Origin: Prevotellaceae bacterium UBA4372
GTDB lineage: Bacteria; Bacteroidota; Bacteroidia; Bacteroidales; Bacteroidaceae
DNA length: 12,584 nt
Assembly: GCA_002391275.1 (NCBI GenBank)
Contig: DGSC01000069.1
Location: 25,479-38,062, forward strand
Direction: 5' to 3'
Within the stretch, counting starts at the first letter, position 1, and each line of letters begins with the position of its first letter. The notes beneath the pieces are model-generated. The model made no database searches, was not told the origin of the DNA, and saw only the letters and a program-made list of their open reading frames with translations. This document shows, piece by piece, positions 6,762-12,584 of the stretch. The position numbers and the translations under genes were made by a program.

Positions 6762-8486
6762 ATGAAGAAATTCTTTTTCACCCTGATTATAGCCTTCTCT
6801 GCAGTCGTCTGCGGTTGCAGCGACGATGTTGCCGTAACACCTGCCAACAAGGACTATTTCACACTTTGGAATTCATGCGAAGCTGTTACCGCCTTACAGG
6901 ACTACATGAAGGACATTACAGACCCGTCTTCAAAGAACTTCATCAAGGAAGAGGATCGAATTGCCACCTTCGACATGGACGGCACCTTCATAGGCGAACT
7001 CTATCCCACCTATTTCGAGTACAACCTTTTGGAATATCGTGTGCTGGACGATGAAACATACAAAGACATTGCTCCAGACGATGTCAAAGAGACAGCTCAG
7101 GAGATTCGCGACTTCGTCAGAAAAGGCCAAAAGCTCCCGTCGCACTTCGACCTGAAGCATGCCCAGGCCGCAGCAAAAGCCTATGCAGGCATGACGCTTG
7201 CCCAGTTCCGTGACTACGTTAAAGCGTATGCAGCCAAACAGGCAAACGGCTTCAGCGGCATGACCTACGGCCAAAGTTTTTACAAACCCATGCTCCAAGT
7301 TTTCGACTACCTGAAGGCTAATGGCTTCACCTACTACGTCGTTTCCGGCTCCGACAGGTTTATATGCCGCGCCCTTGTCGACGACATCGGCATCGAACCC
7401 AATCGTGTGATTGGCATGGACGTAAAGCTCCGCTCTTCCAGCCAAGGCTCTGAGGCCGGCGTCAACTACACCATGGGCAAGGAGGAGGACCTTGTCCGCA
7501 CAGACGAGCTTATCATCAAGAACCTGAAAACCAACAAAGTGCTTCAAATCACCCAGGAGATTGGCAAAGTTCCCGTTCTTTCGTTTGGCAACAGCAGCGG
7601 CGATTGTGCCATGCATAACTATTGCCTCAGCAATCCCACCTACAAGTCTGCGGCCTTCATGCTCATCGCCGACGATGATCTCAGAGACCATGCCGACCGA
7701 GACAAAGCACTATCTTTAGGCACACAATGGCACGAAAATGGCTATCATGTCATTTCCATGCGCGACGACTTCAAGACCATCTATGGCGAAGGCGTAGAGA
7801 AAACCGATTTCACATTCCCCGTTGACACACGGGCACTCACCGAGTGGCAAGCCGGAAAGACGGTGACAGACGAGGAAATAGAAGCTTTCGGAGGCATTGA
7901 CAAATGCTTCGCAGCCGAACCTATCCCTGATAATGTGTGGAATCGCATGCAAGGAAAGACCTATAAAGATAACCCCTACATCGGACGCAGCGACCTGCGC
8001 CACATCCGTGCCCTACATTGGGACTACGACCAGAAGATACATGTGGGTGAAATGATTTGCAACGTTATGATTGCCGACCGAGTGGCACGCATCCTGCGCC
8101 AGCTCTATGATGCAAAATACCCCATCCAACGGATGCTTTTGCCGGACGTCTACGATGCTGACGACGAGACGCAAATGCGCGACAACAACTCGTCGTGTTT
8201 CTGCTATCGCTCTATTGCAGGAAGCACCAAGCTCTCTAAACATGCCCGTGGGCTGGCCGTAGACATCAACACGCTCTACAATCCTTACTACAAAGACCGA
8301 GCTGACGGCACCCGATTCATTCAGCCTGCCACGGCAGAGGAATATTGCGACCGCACAAAATCCTTCCCTTACAAGATTGACCACAGCGACCTCTGCTTCC
8401 GTCTCTTCACTGAGGCTGGCTTCGAATGGGGAGGCGACTGGACCTCATGCAAGGACTTCCAACATTTTGAATTGATAGAGGAATAA
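6762..8486 (+). CDS. HAD-phosphatase-like / M15 metallopeptidase fusion lipoprotein
   Basis: A 574-residue two-domain exported protein. The signal peptide has a lipobox ending V-C-G-C19, and the residues after Cys19 are S-D-D, resembling the Bacteroidetes lipoprotein export signal for the cell surface. Residues about 35-340 are a HAD-superfamily hydrolase: motif I FDMDGT (nucleophile Asp71, Asp73), a large cap insert after it, motif II VSGS (Ser195), a possible motif III lysine near 240, and motif IV GNSSGD (276-281). Residues about 385-574 are an M15-type (M15_4/M15C) peptidase: KYPIQRM, the DNNSSCFCYR block, SKHARGLAVD with His494 and Asp501, and the terminal GGDW...KDFQHFEL with His568, giving the three zinc ligands. 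M15 enzymes cleave peptidoglycan peptides, so a cell-wall role is likely; the HAD substrate is unknown. Both active sites look intact. The upstream terminator suggests its own promoter, but I could not identify one. Confidence 0.9.
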   Translation: MKKFFFTLIIAFSAVVCGCSDDVAVTPANKDYFTLWNSCEAVTALQDYMKDITDPSSKNFIKEEDRIATFDMDGTFIGELYPTYFEYNLLEYRVLDDETYKDIAPDDVKETAQEIRDFVRKGQKLPSHFDLKHAQAAAKAYAGMTLAQFRDYVKAYAAKQANGFSGMTYGQSFYKPMLQVFDYLKANGFTYYVVSGSDRFICRALVDDIGIEPNRVIGMDVKLRSSSQGSEAGVNYTMGKEEDLVRTDELIIKNLKTNKVLQITQEIGKVPVLSFGNSSGDCAMHNYCLSNPTYKSAAFMLIADDDLRDHADRDKALSLGTQWHENGYHVISMRDDFKTIYGEGVEKTDFTFPVDTRALTEWQAGKTVTDEEIEAFGGIDKCFAAEPIPDNVWNRMQGKTYKDNPYIGRSDLRHIRALHWDYDQKIHVGEMICNVMIADRVARILRQLYDAKYPIQRMLLPDVYDADDETQMRDNNSSCFCYRSIAGSTKLSKHARGLAVDINTLYNPYYKDRADGTRFIQPATAEEYCDRTKSFPYKIDHSDLCFRLFTEAGFEWGGDWTSCKDFQHFELIEE

Positions 8487-8618
8487 AGCGAAGACATTCA
8501 GCTCAAGTCATCTGCAACGAAAGGTCGGGCGGTCGTTTATGCTCCAGCCCAAGGCTTGATTCTTTAGCAAAGCCGGCCCACTGGCAGATACATTTTTTCC
8601 AGACATGCGACTACGCTT

Positions 8619-8725
8619 AGCCGCGCAGAAATAAAACAAGCTGTTTTACCTTGAAACACCTATGTTCGTTGGCTGATGAAGCTAACGGTTTCCAGGTAAA
8701 ACAACTTGTTTTTTTCTGCGCGGCT
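8619..8725 (+). repeat. Long imperfect inverted repeat (107 nt), possible terminator or structured RNA
   Basis: The left arm (8619-8651, starting AGCCGCGCAGAAA) pairs with the right arm (8694-8725, ending TTTCTGCGCGGCT) over about 31 bp with one bulged T and one C-A mismatch. Inside, GAAAC (8653-8657) pairs with GTTTC (8688-8692), and an apical GTTGGCT (8668-8674) pairs with AGCTAAC (8680-8686), with one G-U, around a GATGA loop. A T-rich tract follows on the plus strand (8725-8737). It could terminate the HAD-M15 transcript, encode a structured RNA, or be a decayed MITE-like element. No target-site duplication is visible. Confidence 0.75.
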
Positions 8726-8916
8726 TTCTTTTTTTCCTTTCTGAACCGGCTACAAGAGCATAGCCACCTATCGGCAAAGGTCTATAGTGTCCATCAAAAG
8801 AGGTCTGCTTGCGATGCCTTTTGTTCACTAAAAGAATGAAGCCAACATCCGACGTCGAAGTCATTGAGTCGGGTTCCTTAAGCGGTTTTGCTTGGTTGCA
8901 GGCCGCAACTCATACG

Positions 8917-8994
8917 GGAACGAAGTTCGTTCCATGCGCATGGAACGTTCATTCGATGGTCATGGAATGATTGTTCCATGCGCATCGAACGAAC
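8917..8994. repeat. Cluster of three adjoining palindromes
   Basis: Three symmetric units follow one another. The first (8917-8933) is GGAACGAA-G-TTCGTTCC, a perfect 8-bp arm palindrome. The second (8929-8946), overlapping it, is GTTCCATGCGCATGGAAC, a perfect 18-bp palindrome. The third (8947-8994) is a 48-nt hairpin with outer 12-bp arms (one mismatch), a 2-nt internal loop, 7-bp inner arms CATGGAA/TTCCATG and a 6-nt loop. The word GTTCCATGCGCAT occurs twice (8929 and 8973). No T-run follows, so these are not standard terminators. Confidence 0.8.
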
Positions 8995-9016
8995 GTAGTA
9001 GTTGGGCGCATGTAGC

Positions 9017-9164
9017 AATTGTACAGAAAGAAAGGCCTGAGATGGTCGTTTGCGGCACGGATACTGAATAAATGCAGGGAAGAATTGTGCAGAAAGGAAA
9101 AACTGAGATAGTCGTTTGCTGTACAGATACTGAATAAATGCAGGGAAGAATTGTGCAGAAAGGA
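9017..9164. repeat. 66-bp tandem repeat, two copies plus a partial third
   Basis: Copies at 9017-9082 and 9083-9148 are both 66 bp and differ at about 9 positions by my alignment. A third begins at 9149 and matches for about 16 nt before decaying. The shared right half (ATACTGAATAAATGCAGGGA) is identical between the first two. Because 66 is divisible by 3, reading frames stay open through it on the minus strand, but the peptides look like nothing I recognise. Confidence 0.88.
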
Positions 9165-9212
9165 CGGCGAGAAGTAGGCGGCAGAGAAGGGCCAACGAAC
9201 AAGGCATTTGAC

Positions 9213-9262
9213 AAAAAAATGCAGAATCCTCAGCGATGAGCTCAGCGATGAGGATTCTGCAT
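9213..9262 (-). terminator. Terminator of the PorT-family gene, with duplicated tetraloop hairpin
   Basis: A 10-bp stem (ATGCAGAATC 9219-9228 with GATTCTGCAT 9253-9262) encloses two identical, adjacent 12-mers CTCAGCGATGAG (9229-9240 and 9241-9252). Each can fold alone as a 4-bp stem with a GCGA (GNRA) tetraloop, or the outer halves can pair to make a 14-bp stem. On the minus strand it is followed by a run of seven T, and it begins 11 nt after the PorT-family stop codon. Confidence 0.9.
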
Positions 9263-9273
9263 CTAAACCATAT

Positions 9274-9981
9274 TTATTCAAAATAGAATACGAGCGAAAC
9301 CATCTTCGACCGGCCTCTGTCGATGCCTTTAGTGAACTTAAGCAACGACTCGTCAATCAAATCCTGGCGGTCGTGAACGATAATATCACGCAGGCCGAAA
9401 GAGAAACGCAGCTCAGGGATGAGCTTGAAGTAAGGCAAATAGATGTCGCAACCCATTCCCAGCTCTACGAAGCAGTCGAAACGGTCGGCGAGTATGGCAT
9501 TATGCTTCTTGGTCGTCAGGTCTACCGACGGGGCCACGCCTGCCACAACGTAAGGTCGGAAGTTGTTGTAGCGCGGAGCGGCTGCCTTCAGCAGCACAGG
9601 CACCGAGATGTAGGTCGACTTGAGGTTCTGTGTCGTATCGCGACCGCTCACCTGCTCGTGCATTGAAAGGTGCTTTTGTCCGAAATAGATGGTAGGCTGC
9701 AAACGTAGGCCAAGGTATTTCGAAAGCCTCAGCTCGCCCAGCACACCCACCGTGAAACCTGGTTGAAAGTTATCCACGTCCGTGTACCATTGCTCGCCCG
9801 ACTCAGGGTCGACAAACCCGTTGTTCTTGAGCTCAACGTCCATCATGTTGATTCCCACGAAGAAGCCGTAGTGCAGGAAACGTTGGTCAAGGTATGGCCG
9901 GTTCTGAATACGTAACTCCTGTGCCCGTAGCCCTACGGCCACAGTCACGAGCATGAGCAATATGGAAACAACGCGTTTCAT
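9274..9981 (-). CDS. PorT-family outer-membrane beta-barrel protein
   Basis: A 235-residue secreted protein with an N-terminal signal peptide (cleavage likely after A20 in LRAQ) and a sequence of alternating aromatic/hydrophobic strands ending in FYFE, as expected for a small outer-membrane barrel. The start of the mature part (RPYLDQRFLHYGFFVGINMMD) and the SVPVLLKAAAPRYNNFRPYVVAGVAPSVDL region match the pattern I know for PorT (SprT) proteins, which in Porphyromonas gingivalis are needed for type IX secretion. PorT-like barrels are also found without a clear T9SS role, so I leave the symbol blank. It begins 31 nt after the GH2 stop with no good promoter between, suggesting co-transcription, and ends at the strong terminator at 9213-9262. 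Family fairly sure; T9SS function inferred. Confidence 0.83.
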   Translation of the reverse strand: MKRVVSILLMLVTVAVGLRAQELRIQNRPYLDQRFLHYGFFVGINMMDVELKNNGFVDPESGEQWYTDVDNFQPGFTVGVLGELRLSKYLGLRLQPTIYFGQKHLSMHEQVSGRDTTQNLKSTYISVPVLLKAAAPRYNNFRPYVVAGVAPSVDLTTKKHNAILADRFDCFVELGMGCDIYLPYFKLIPELRFSFGLRDIIVHDRQDLIDESLLKFTKGIDRGRSKMVSLVFYFE

Positions 9982-10012
9982 CTACGGTTAAATAACGTAC
10001 AACCCGTGCGTT

Positions 10013-12451
10013 TTATTGCCTAATGCTTTTCAGTTTCAGCTTGGCTGCCTTCAGTCCATCGGCCTTAGCCGTAATGGTGACCTCGCCAGCCGTTGTCTTC
10101 GAACGCACGATTGCAAGTGCCCTGCCGAGGAAGAGCTGTCGGTGGTCTGTTGCCGTCAGTTCATCGCTATAGTGGTTACCGCTCGATACCGCAGCAAGGC
10201 TTGCTGGTCCGCTCACCTCGAAGCGTACGTCAGCATTTGCTGTGGGCACGACACGGCCGCGCTTGTCCACCGCTTCAACAACGACGTGGTTCAGATCCAA
10301 CCCGTCGGCACGCCAGAAGGAGCTGTTGCCCGAGGCTTTCCCTTTGGTGTCGTTGTTCAAATCAGCTCGCAGGCGCAGTGCTACGGCTTCGCCAGCCGTC
10401 TCTTCGCGGTGGCGTGCCACGACCTTTCCGGCAGTGCGTGCCACGGCCTCAATATATCCGGGTTCGTAGGTCAGCTTGTCCCAACGGATCTGATTGCGCA
10501 GCTTCGGATTGCTCCTGTCGTTCTGCTTGCGGCCAAGGCTCTTGCCGTTCACGATCAGTTCTACCTCGTCGGCATTGGTGTAGACCGTGAGGTTCACATC
10601 CTCGCCGGGAGTGCGTGTCCAGTGGTCGGTCAGCTGTCGGATGCGCTGACTCACGCCGTTCCATTCGATGTTGCGGCTCTGTTCCTGGAAGCAGAGATGC
10701 ACCACGGGCTCATCTGAGAAGATGCTCTTGGCCAGATAGGCGTTAGGTTTCGTTGTCAGATCGATATAGAACACGCCTTGGGCCCAACCCTTTGCAGGCC
10801 ATCCCTGGCTCTCGCCGAGGTAGTCGATAGCTCCCCAGTAGGCAAGACCTATCACTTTGTCGAGGTTCATCTCGTAGAAGTTAGGTCCCATGGCTGCCGT
10901 CGTGGCTTCGCTCTGGTAGAACATCATCCAGGGGAAGCGGCGGCTGTCGCCGGGGAAGTACATATATCTATAGTTGTAGGCCGCGATGTCGGTCTCCATG
11001 ACCAAGGGTGCGGGCAGCGAGTCAGTCAGCTGATTGCGGCCTCGCGGGTGCATGGCTACGGTAACGGGTCGTGTGCTGTCGTAACGTTTGAGCAAAGGTT
11101 TCATCATGCGATAGGGAGTAACGCCCCAGTCGCCATAAGGGATATTCCAGTAAGTCTGCAGTTCGTTGCCCAGACTCCAGAAGACGATGCTCGGGTGGTT
11201 GCGGTCACGACGTACCCATTCGGGCAGGTCGTGTTGCCATAGTTCCGTCCAAGGTGTGCGTCCTCCACAATACTGTGTCAGCCATTTGTCATAGAGTTCA
11301 TCCACGACGAGTATGCCCAGCGAATCGCACATGTCCAGCAGACTCTCGCTGTAAGGGTTGTGGCTGGTGCGGATATGGTTGAAGCCAAAGTCCTTCAGCA
11401 ACCTCAGACGCTTCTCTATGGCCCGAGGATAAGCAGCTGCGCCCAAGGCTCCGAGGGTATGATGGTTTGCAATACCTTTTAGCAGCACCTTCTTGCCATT
11501 CACCTTCATCCCATATTCCGGTGAGAACTCAACGCGGCGCACACCGAAGCGCGAACTTACTACATCGAGCTCCTTGCCTTGCTCATCTACGATGGCCACC
11601 TCGGCCGTGTAGAGGTAAGGGTCGTCGGTGCTCCACAGGTGAGCTTTTGGCAGACAGATAGGCTTCAGCTGATATTCGCGTGTACGCTGGTTGGCGGCGA
11701 AGCGGTTCTCGGTTGTCTCGTCGTAAACCACCTGTCCGCGCTGGTCGCGTATGCGCGTACGCATGCGTAATAATTTAATGTCACGAGCCAGACAGGTAGC
11801 CTCGGCCTGCACGAACACGCTGTCTGCTCCGTTCGTCGTGATATAGAGCGGATGGCGTGTGAAATAGACGTCGGGGGCTGTCGTCACTACGTGAACGTCG
11901 CGATAGAGTCCTGCGCCCGTGTACCATCGGCTGTTCTCGGGGCTGCGCGTGTCGGCCCGCACGGCCAGCACGTTGTTGCCGTCCCAGCGCAGGAGCTTGG
12001 TCACGTCGGCCTCGAAACCGAGGTAGCCGTAATCGGTTTTGCCAATCAACTGCCCGTTGAGGTAGGCATCGCCGACGTAAAGAATCCCTTCGAAATCAAT
12101 GAGCACACGGCGGCCCTGCCATGCAGAGTCGGCTCGGAACGTCTTGCGATACCATCCTATGCCCATCTCCTTGAAGCCACGTGACGACAGACGGCTGCGG
12201 ATGTTAGCGCCCGGGTCTGATGCATCGGGACGTTCGTCTGCCGAAGGCGTCACCCACGGTTGCTCAATCTGGAAATCATGTGGAAGGTCTACGTGGCGCC
12301 ACGAGCTGTCGTCGAAGCCAACAGCCTCGGCACCGGCCACGTCGCCGGCATGGAAACGCCAATCGAAGTTAAAGAGTTCTTCCGTACGAGACTGACCGCT
12401 TGCGACTGAAGCCATTGCCAGCAGAATGGAGAGCAGAAAGGTACGTGCCAT
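10013..12451 (-). CDS. Secreted glycoside hydrolase family 2 (beta-galactosidase-like)
   Basis: An 812-residue exported enzyme that hydrolyses a terminal beta-linked sugar, probably galactose, though GH2 also includes other specificities. Signal peptide about 1-19 (ASG before Q20; no lipobox). Domains in order: sugar-binding jelly-roll (about 25-190, with GWYRKTF and YVGDAYLNGQLIG), an immunoglobulin-like domain (about 195-305), the TIM barrel (about 310-600), then a DUF4982-like segment and a C-terminal GH2 domain of the Bacteroidetes type (about 615-805, with ADEVELIVNGKSLG). In the barrel, HHTLGALGAA (330-339), RTSHNP (361-366), the acid/base Glu430 in SLGNEL, and the likely nucleophile Glu515 in FYQSEAT are present. 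No SusC/SusD pair or regulator lies nearby in this window, so it is not visibly part of a polysaccharide utilisation locus. It probably leads a two-gene unit with the PorT-family gene. Confidence 0.93.
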   Translation of the reverse strand: MARTFLLSILLAMASVASGQSRTEELFNFDWRFHAGDVAGAEAVGFDDSSWRHVDLPHDFQIEQPWVTPSADERPDASDPGANIRSRLSSRGFKEMGIGWYRKTFRADSAWQGRRVLIDFEGILYVGDAYLNGQLIGKTDYGYLGFEADVTKLLRWDGNNVLAVRADTRSPENSRWYTGAGLYRDVHVVTTAPDVYFTRHPLYITTNGADSVFVQAEATCLARDIKLLRMRTRIRDQRGQVVYDETTENRFAANQRTREYQLKPICLPKAHLWSTDDPYLYTAEVAIVDEQGKELDVVSSRFGVRRVEFSPEYGMKVNGKKVLLKGIANHHTLGALGAAAYPRAIEKRLRLLKDFGFNHIRTSHNPYSESLLDMCDSLGILVVDELYDKWLTQYCGGRTPWTELWQHDLPEWVRRDRNHPSIVFWSLGNELQTYWNIPYGDWGVTPYRMMKPLLKRYDSTRPVTVAMHPRGRNQLTDSLPAPLVMETDIAAYNYRYMYFPGDSRRFPWMMFYQSEATTAAMGPNFYEMNLDKVIGLAYWGAIDYLGESQGWPAKGWAQGVFYIDLTTKPNAYLAKSIFSDEPVVHLCFQEQSRNIEWNGVSQRIRQLTDHWTRTPGEDVNLTVYTNADEVELIVNGKSLGRKQNDRSNPKLRNQIRWDKLTYEPGYIEAVARTAGKVVARHREETAGEAVALRLRADLNNDTKGKASGNSSFWRADGLDLNHVVVEAVDKRGRVVPTANADVRFEVSGPASLAAVSSGNHYSDELTATDHRQLFLGRALAIVRSKTTAGEVTITAKADGLKAAKLKLKSIRQ

Positions 12452-12470
12452 AATGATGTTTGTCGTTAGT

Positions 12471-12479
12471 CAAAAGGTA
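12471..12479 (-). promoter_or_regulatory. Possible -7 box of the GH2 gene
   Basis: TACCTTTTG on the minus strand is close to TAnnTTTG but has one extra T, and lies 19 nt upstream of the GH2 ATG. No good TTTG at the -33 distance is present; that region is the T-tract and stem of the tRNA terminator. Weak call. Confidence 0.35.
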
Positions 12480-12482
12480 CTT

Positions 12483-12533
12483 AAAAAAGAAAAACGCGGA
12501 GGTGCTGAGAATTATTCTCTGCGCCTCCGCGTT
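12483..12533 (-). terminator. Rho-independent terminator of the right-hand tRNA
   Basis: A perfect 10-bp stem (AACGCGGAGG 12493-12502 with CCTCCGCGTT 12524-12533) holds a second inner stem GAGAA/TTCTC. On the minus strand it is followed by a T-rich tract (12483-12492). It lies 28 nt past the 3' end of the tRNA and just upstream of the GH2 gene, insulating that gene from tRNA transcription. Confidence 0.88.
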
Positions 12534-12560
12534 AACTTCTATGTTTCACTTTTCTTGTTG

Positions 12561-12584
12561 TAGCGGGACTCGGGATTGAACCGA
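12561..12584 (-). tRNA. Partial tRNA (3' end), isotype not readable
   Basis: On the minus strand the window opens inside the T arm: the stem and loop (CGG, TTCAATC, CCGAG) are followed by a 7-nt acceptor strand TCCCGCT and discriminator A at 12561, with no encoded CCA. The anticodon is outside the window. The acceptor and T-arm sequence are compatible with several Bacteroidales tRNAs. Confidence 0.85.

Larger units (their letters stand above)
8487..9273. other. Gene-free convergent interval rich in symmetry elements
   Basis: About 790 bp between two convergent genes with no credible coding sequence on either strand. From left to right it holds about 130 bp with nothing clear, the long inverted repeat at 8619-8725, about 190 bp with nothing clear, a palindrome cluster at 8917-8994, the 66-bp tandem repeat at 9017-9164, and the terminator hairpin at 9213-9262. 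Short open frames here run through the repeats and have no family features. Confidence 0.8.

Noticed and set aside
6930..7691. 253-residue open frame antisense to the HAD-M15 gene
   Set aside because: It mirrors the HAD domain codons and has no recognisable domain or promoter; the sense frame has two complete active sites.
8619..8725. Intact insertion sequence or MITE with target-site duplication
   Set aside because: The inverted repeats are strong, but the flanks (ACGCTT and TTCTTT) show no matching duplication and no transposase is present. Kept as an open possibility only.
8651..8839. 62-residue open frame starting inside the long inverted repeat
   Set aside because: It starts within the foldback and its hydrophobic part is the T-rich tract translated; no start context or homology that I recognise.
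8849..8872. Short inverted repeat CCGAC/GTCGG
   Set aside because: Only 5 bp of stem with a 14-nt loop and no T-run; expected by chance.
9017..9164. CRISPR-like array
   Set aside because: The units are directly adjacent 66-bp copies without unique spacers, and no cas gene is present.
8949..9356. Minus-strand open frames with repeated peptide (LHNSSLHLFS) in the tandem repeat
   Set aside because: The repetition comes from the 66-bp DNA period, which keeps every frame in phase. The frames cross a terminator or palindromes and have no promoter.
9208..9666. 152-residue plus-strand open frame over the terminator and PorT-family gene
   Set aside because: It runs through the terminator hairpin and antisense to a well-supported barrel protein; no family features.
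10016..10717. 233-residue plus-strand open frame over the 3' part of the GH2 gene
   Set aside because: Antisense shadow of the GH2 coding sequence; no domain signal.

Overview
The window looks like ordinary chromosome from a member of the Bacteroidales, most likely Prevotella or a close relative. Three intergenic regions carry the Bacteroidetes-type promoter (TTTG, about 20 nt, TAnnTTTG). The proteins also fit: lipoproteins with Bacteroidetes-style lipoboxes, a PorT-family barrel, a GH2 enzyme with the C-terminal layout common in gut and oral Bacteroidetes, and a short RsmI without the C-terminal extension of the E. coli enzyme. The species cannot be fixed from this sequence.

Layout. Positions 1-32 hold the 5' end of a tRNA on the minus strand, with its own promoter at 75-106. 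Next on the minus strand are thymidine kinase (tdk) and an AI-2E/PerM-family membrane protein, probably one operon read from a promoter at 1901-1932. Diverging from tdk is a plus-strand run: rsmI, a coiled-coil lipoprotein (Cbp1-like), hflX and a class I fumarase, closed by a clear terminator at 6685-6721. It is followed by a plus-strand lipoprotein that joins a HAD-phosphatase-like domain to an M15 metallopeptidase domain. A gene-free convergent gap of about 790 bp (8487-9273) follows, filled with inverted repeats, palindromes and a 66-bp tandem repeat. Beyond it, on the minus strand, are a GH2 glycosidase and a PorT-family protein, probably co-transcribed (GH2 first). A tRNA 3' end with a strong terminator closes the window.

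Function. Most genes are housekeeping: thymidine salvage, 16S rRNA methylation, ribosome rescue/GTPase and the fumarate step of the TCA or succinate branch. The envelope and secretion genes (two lipoproteins, PorT, secreted GH2) reflect a saccharolytic Bacteroidete that may carry a type IX secretion system. I see no defence island, CRISPR array, transposase or phage gene.

The most unusual items are the HAD-M15 fusion lipoprotein with an apparent surface-export signal, the promoter placed directly against the rsmI start codon (leaderless mRNA), and the dense symmetry elements in the 8487-9273 gap.
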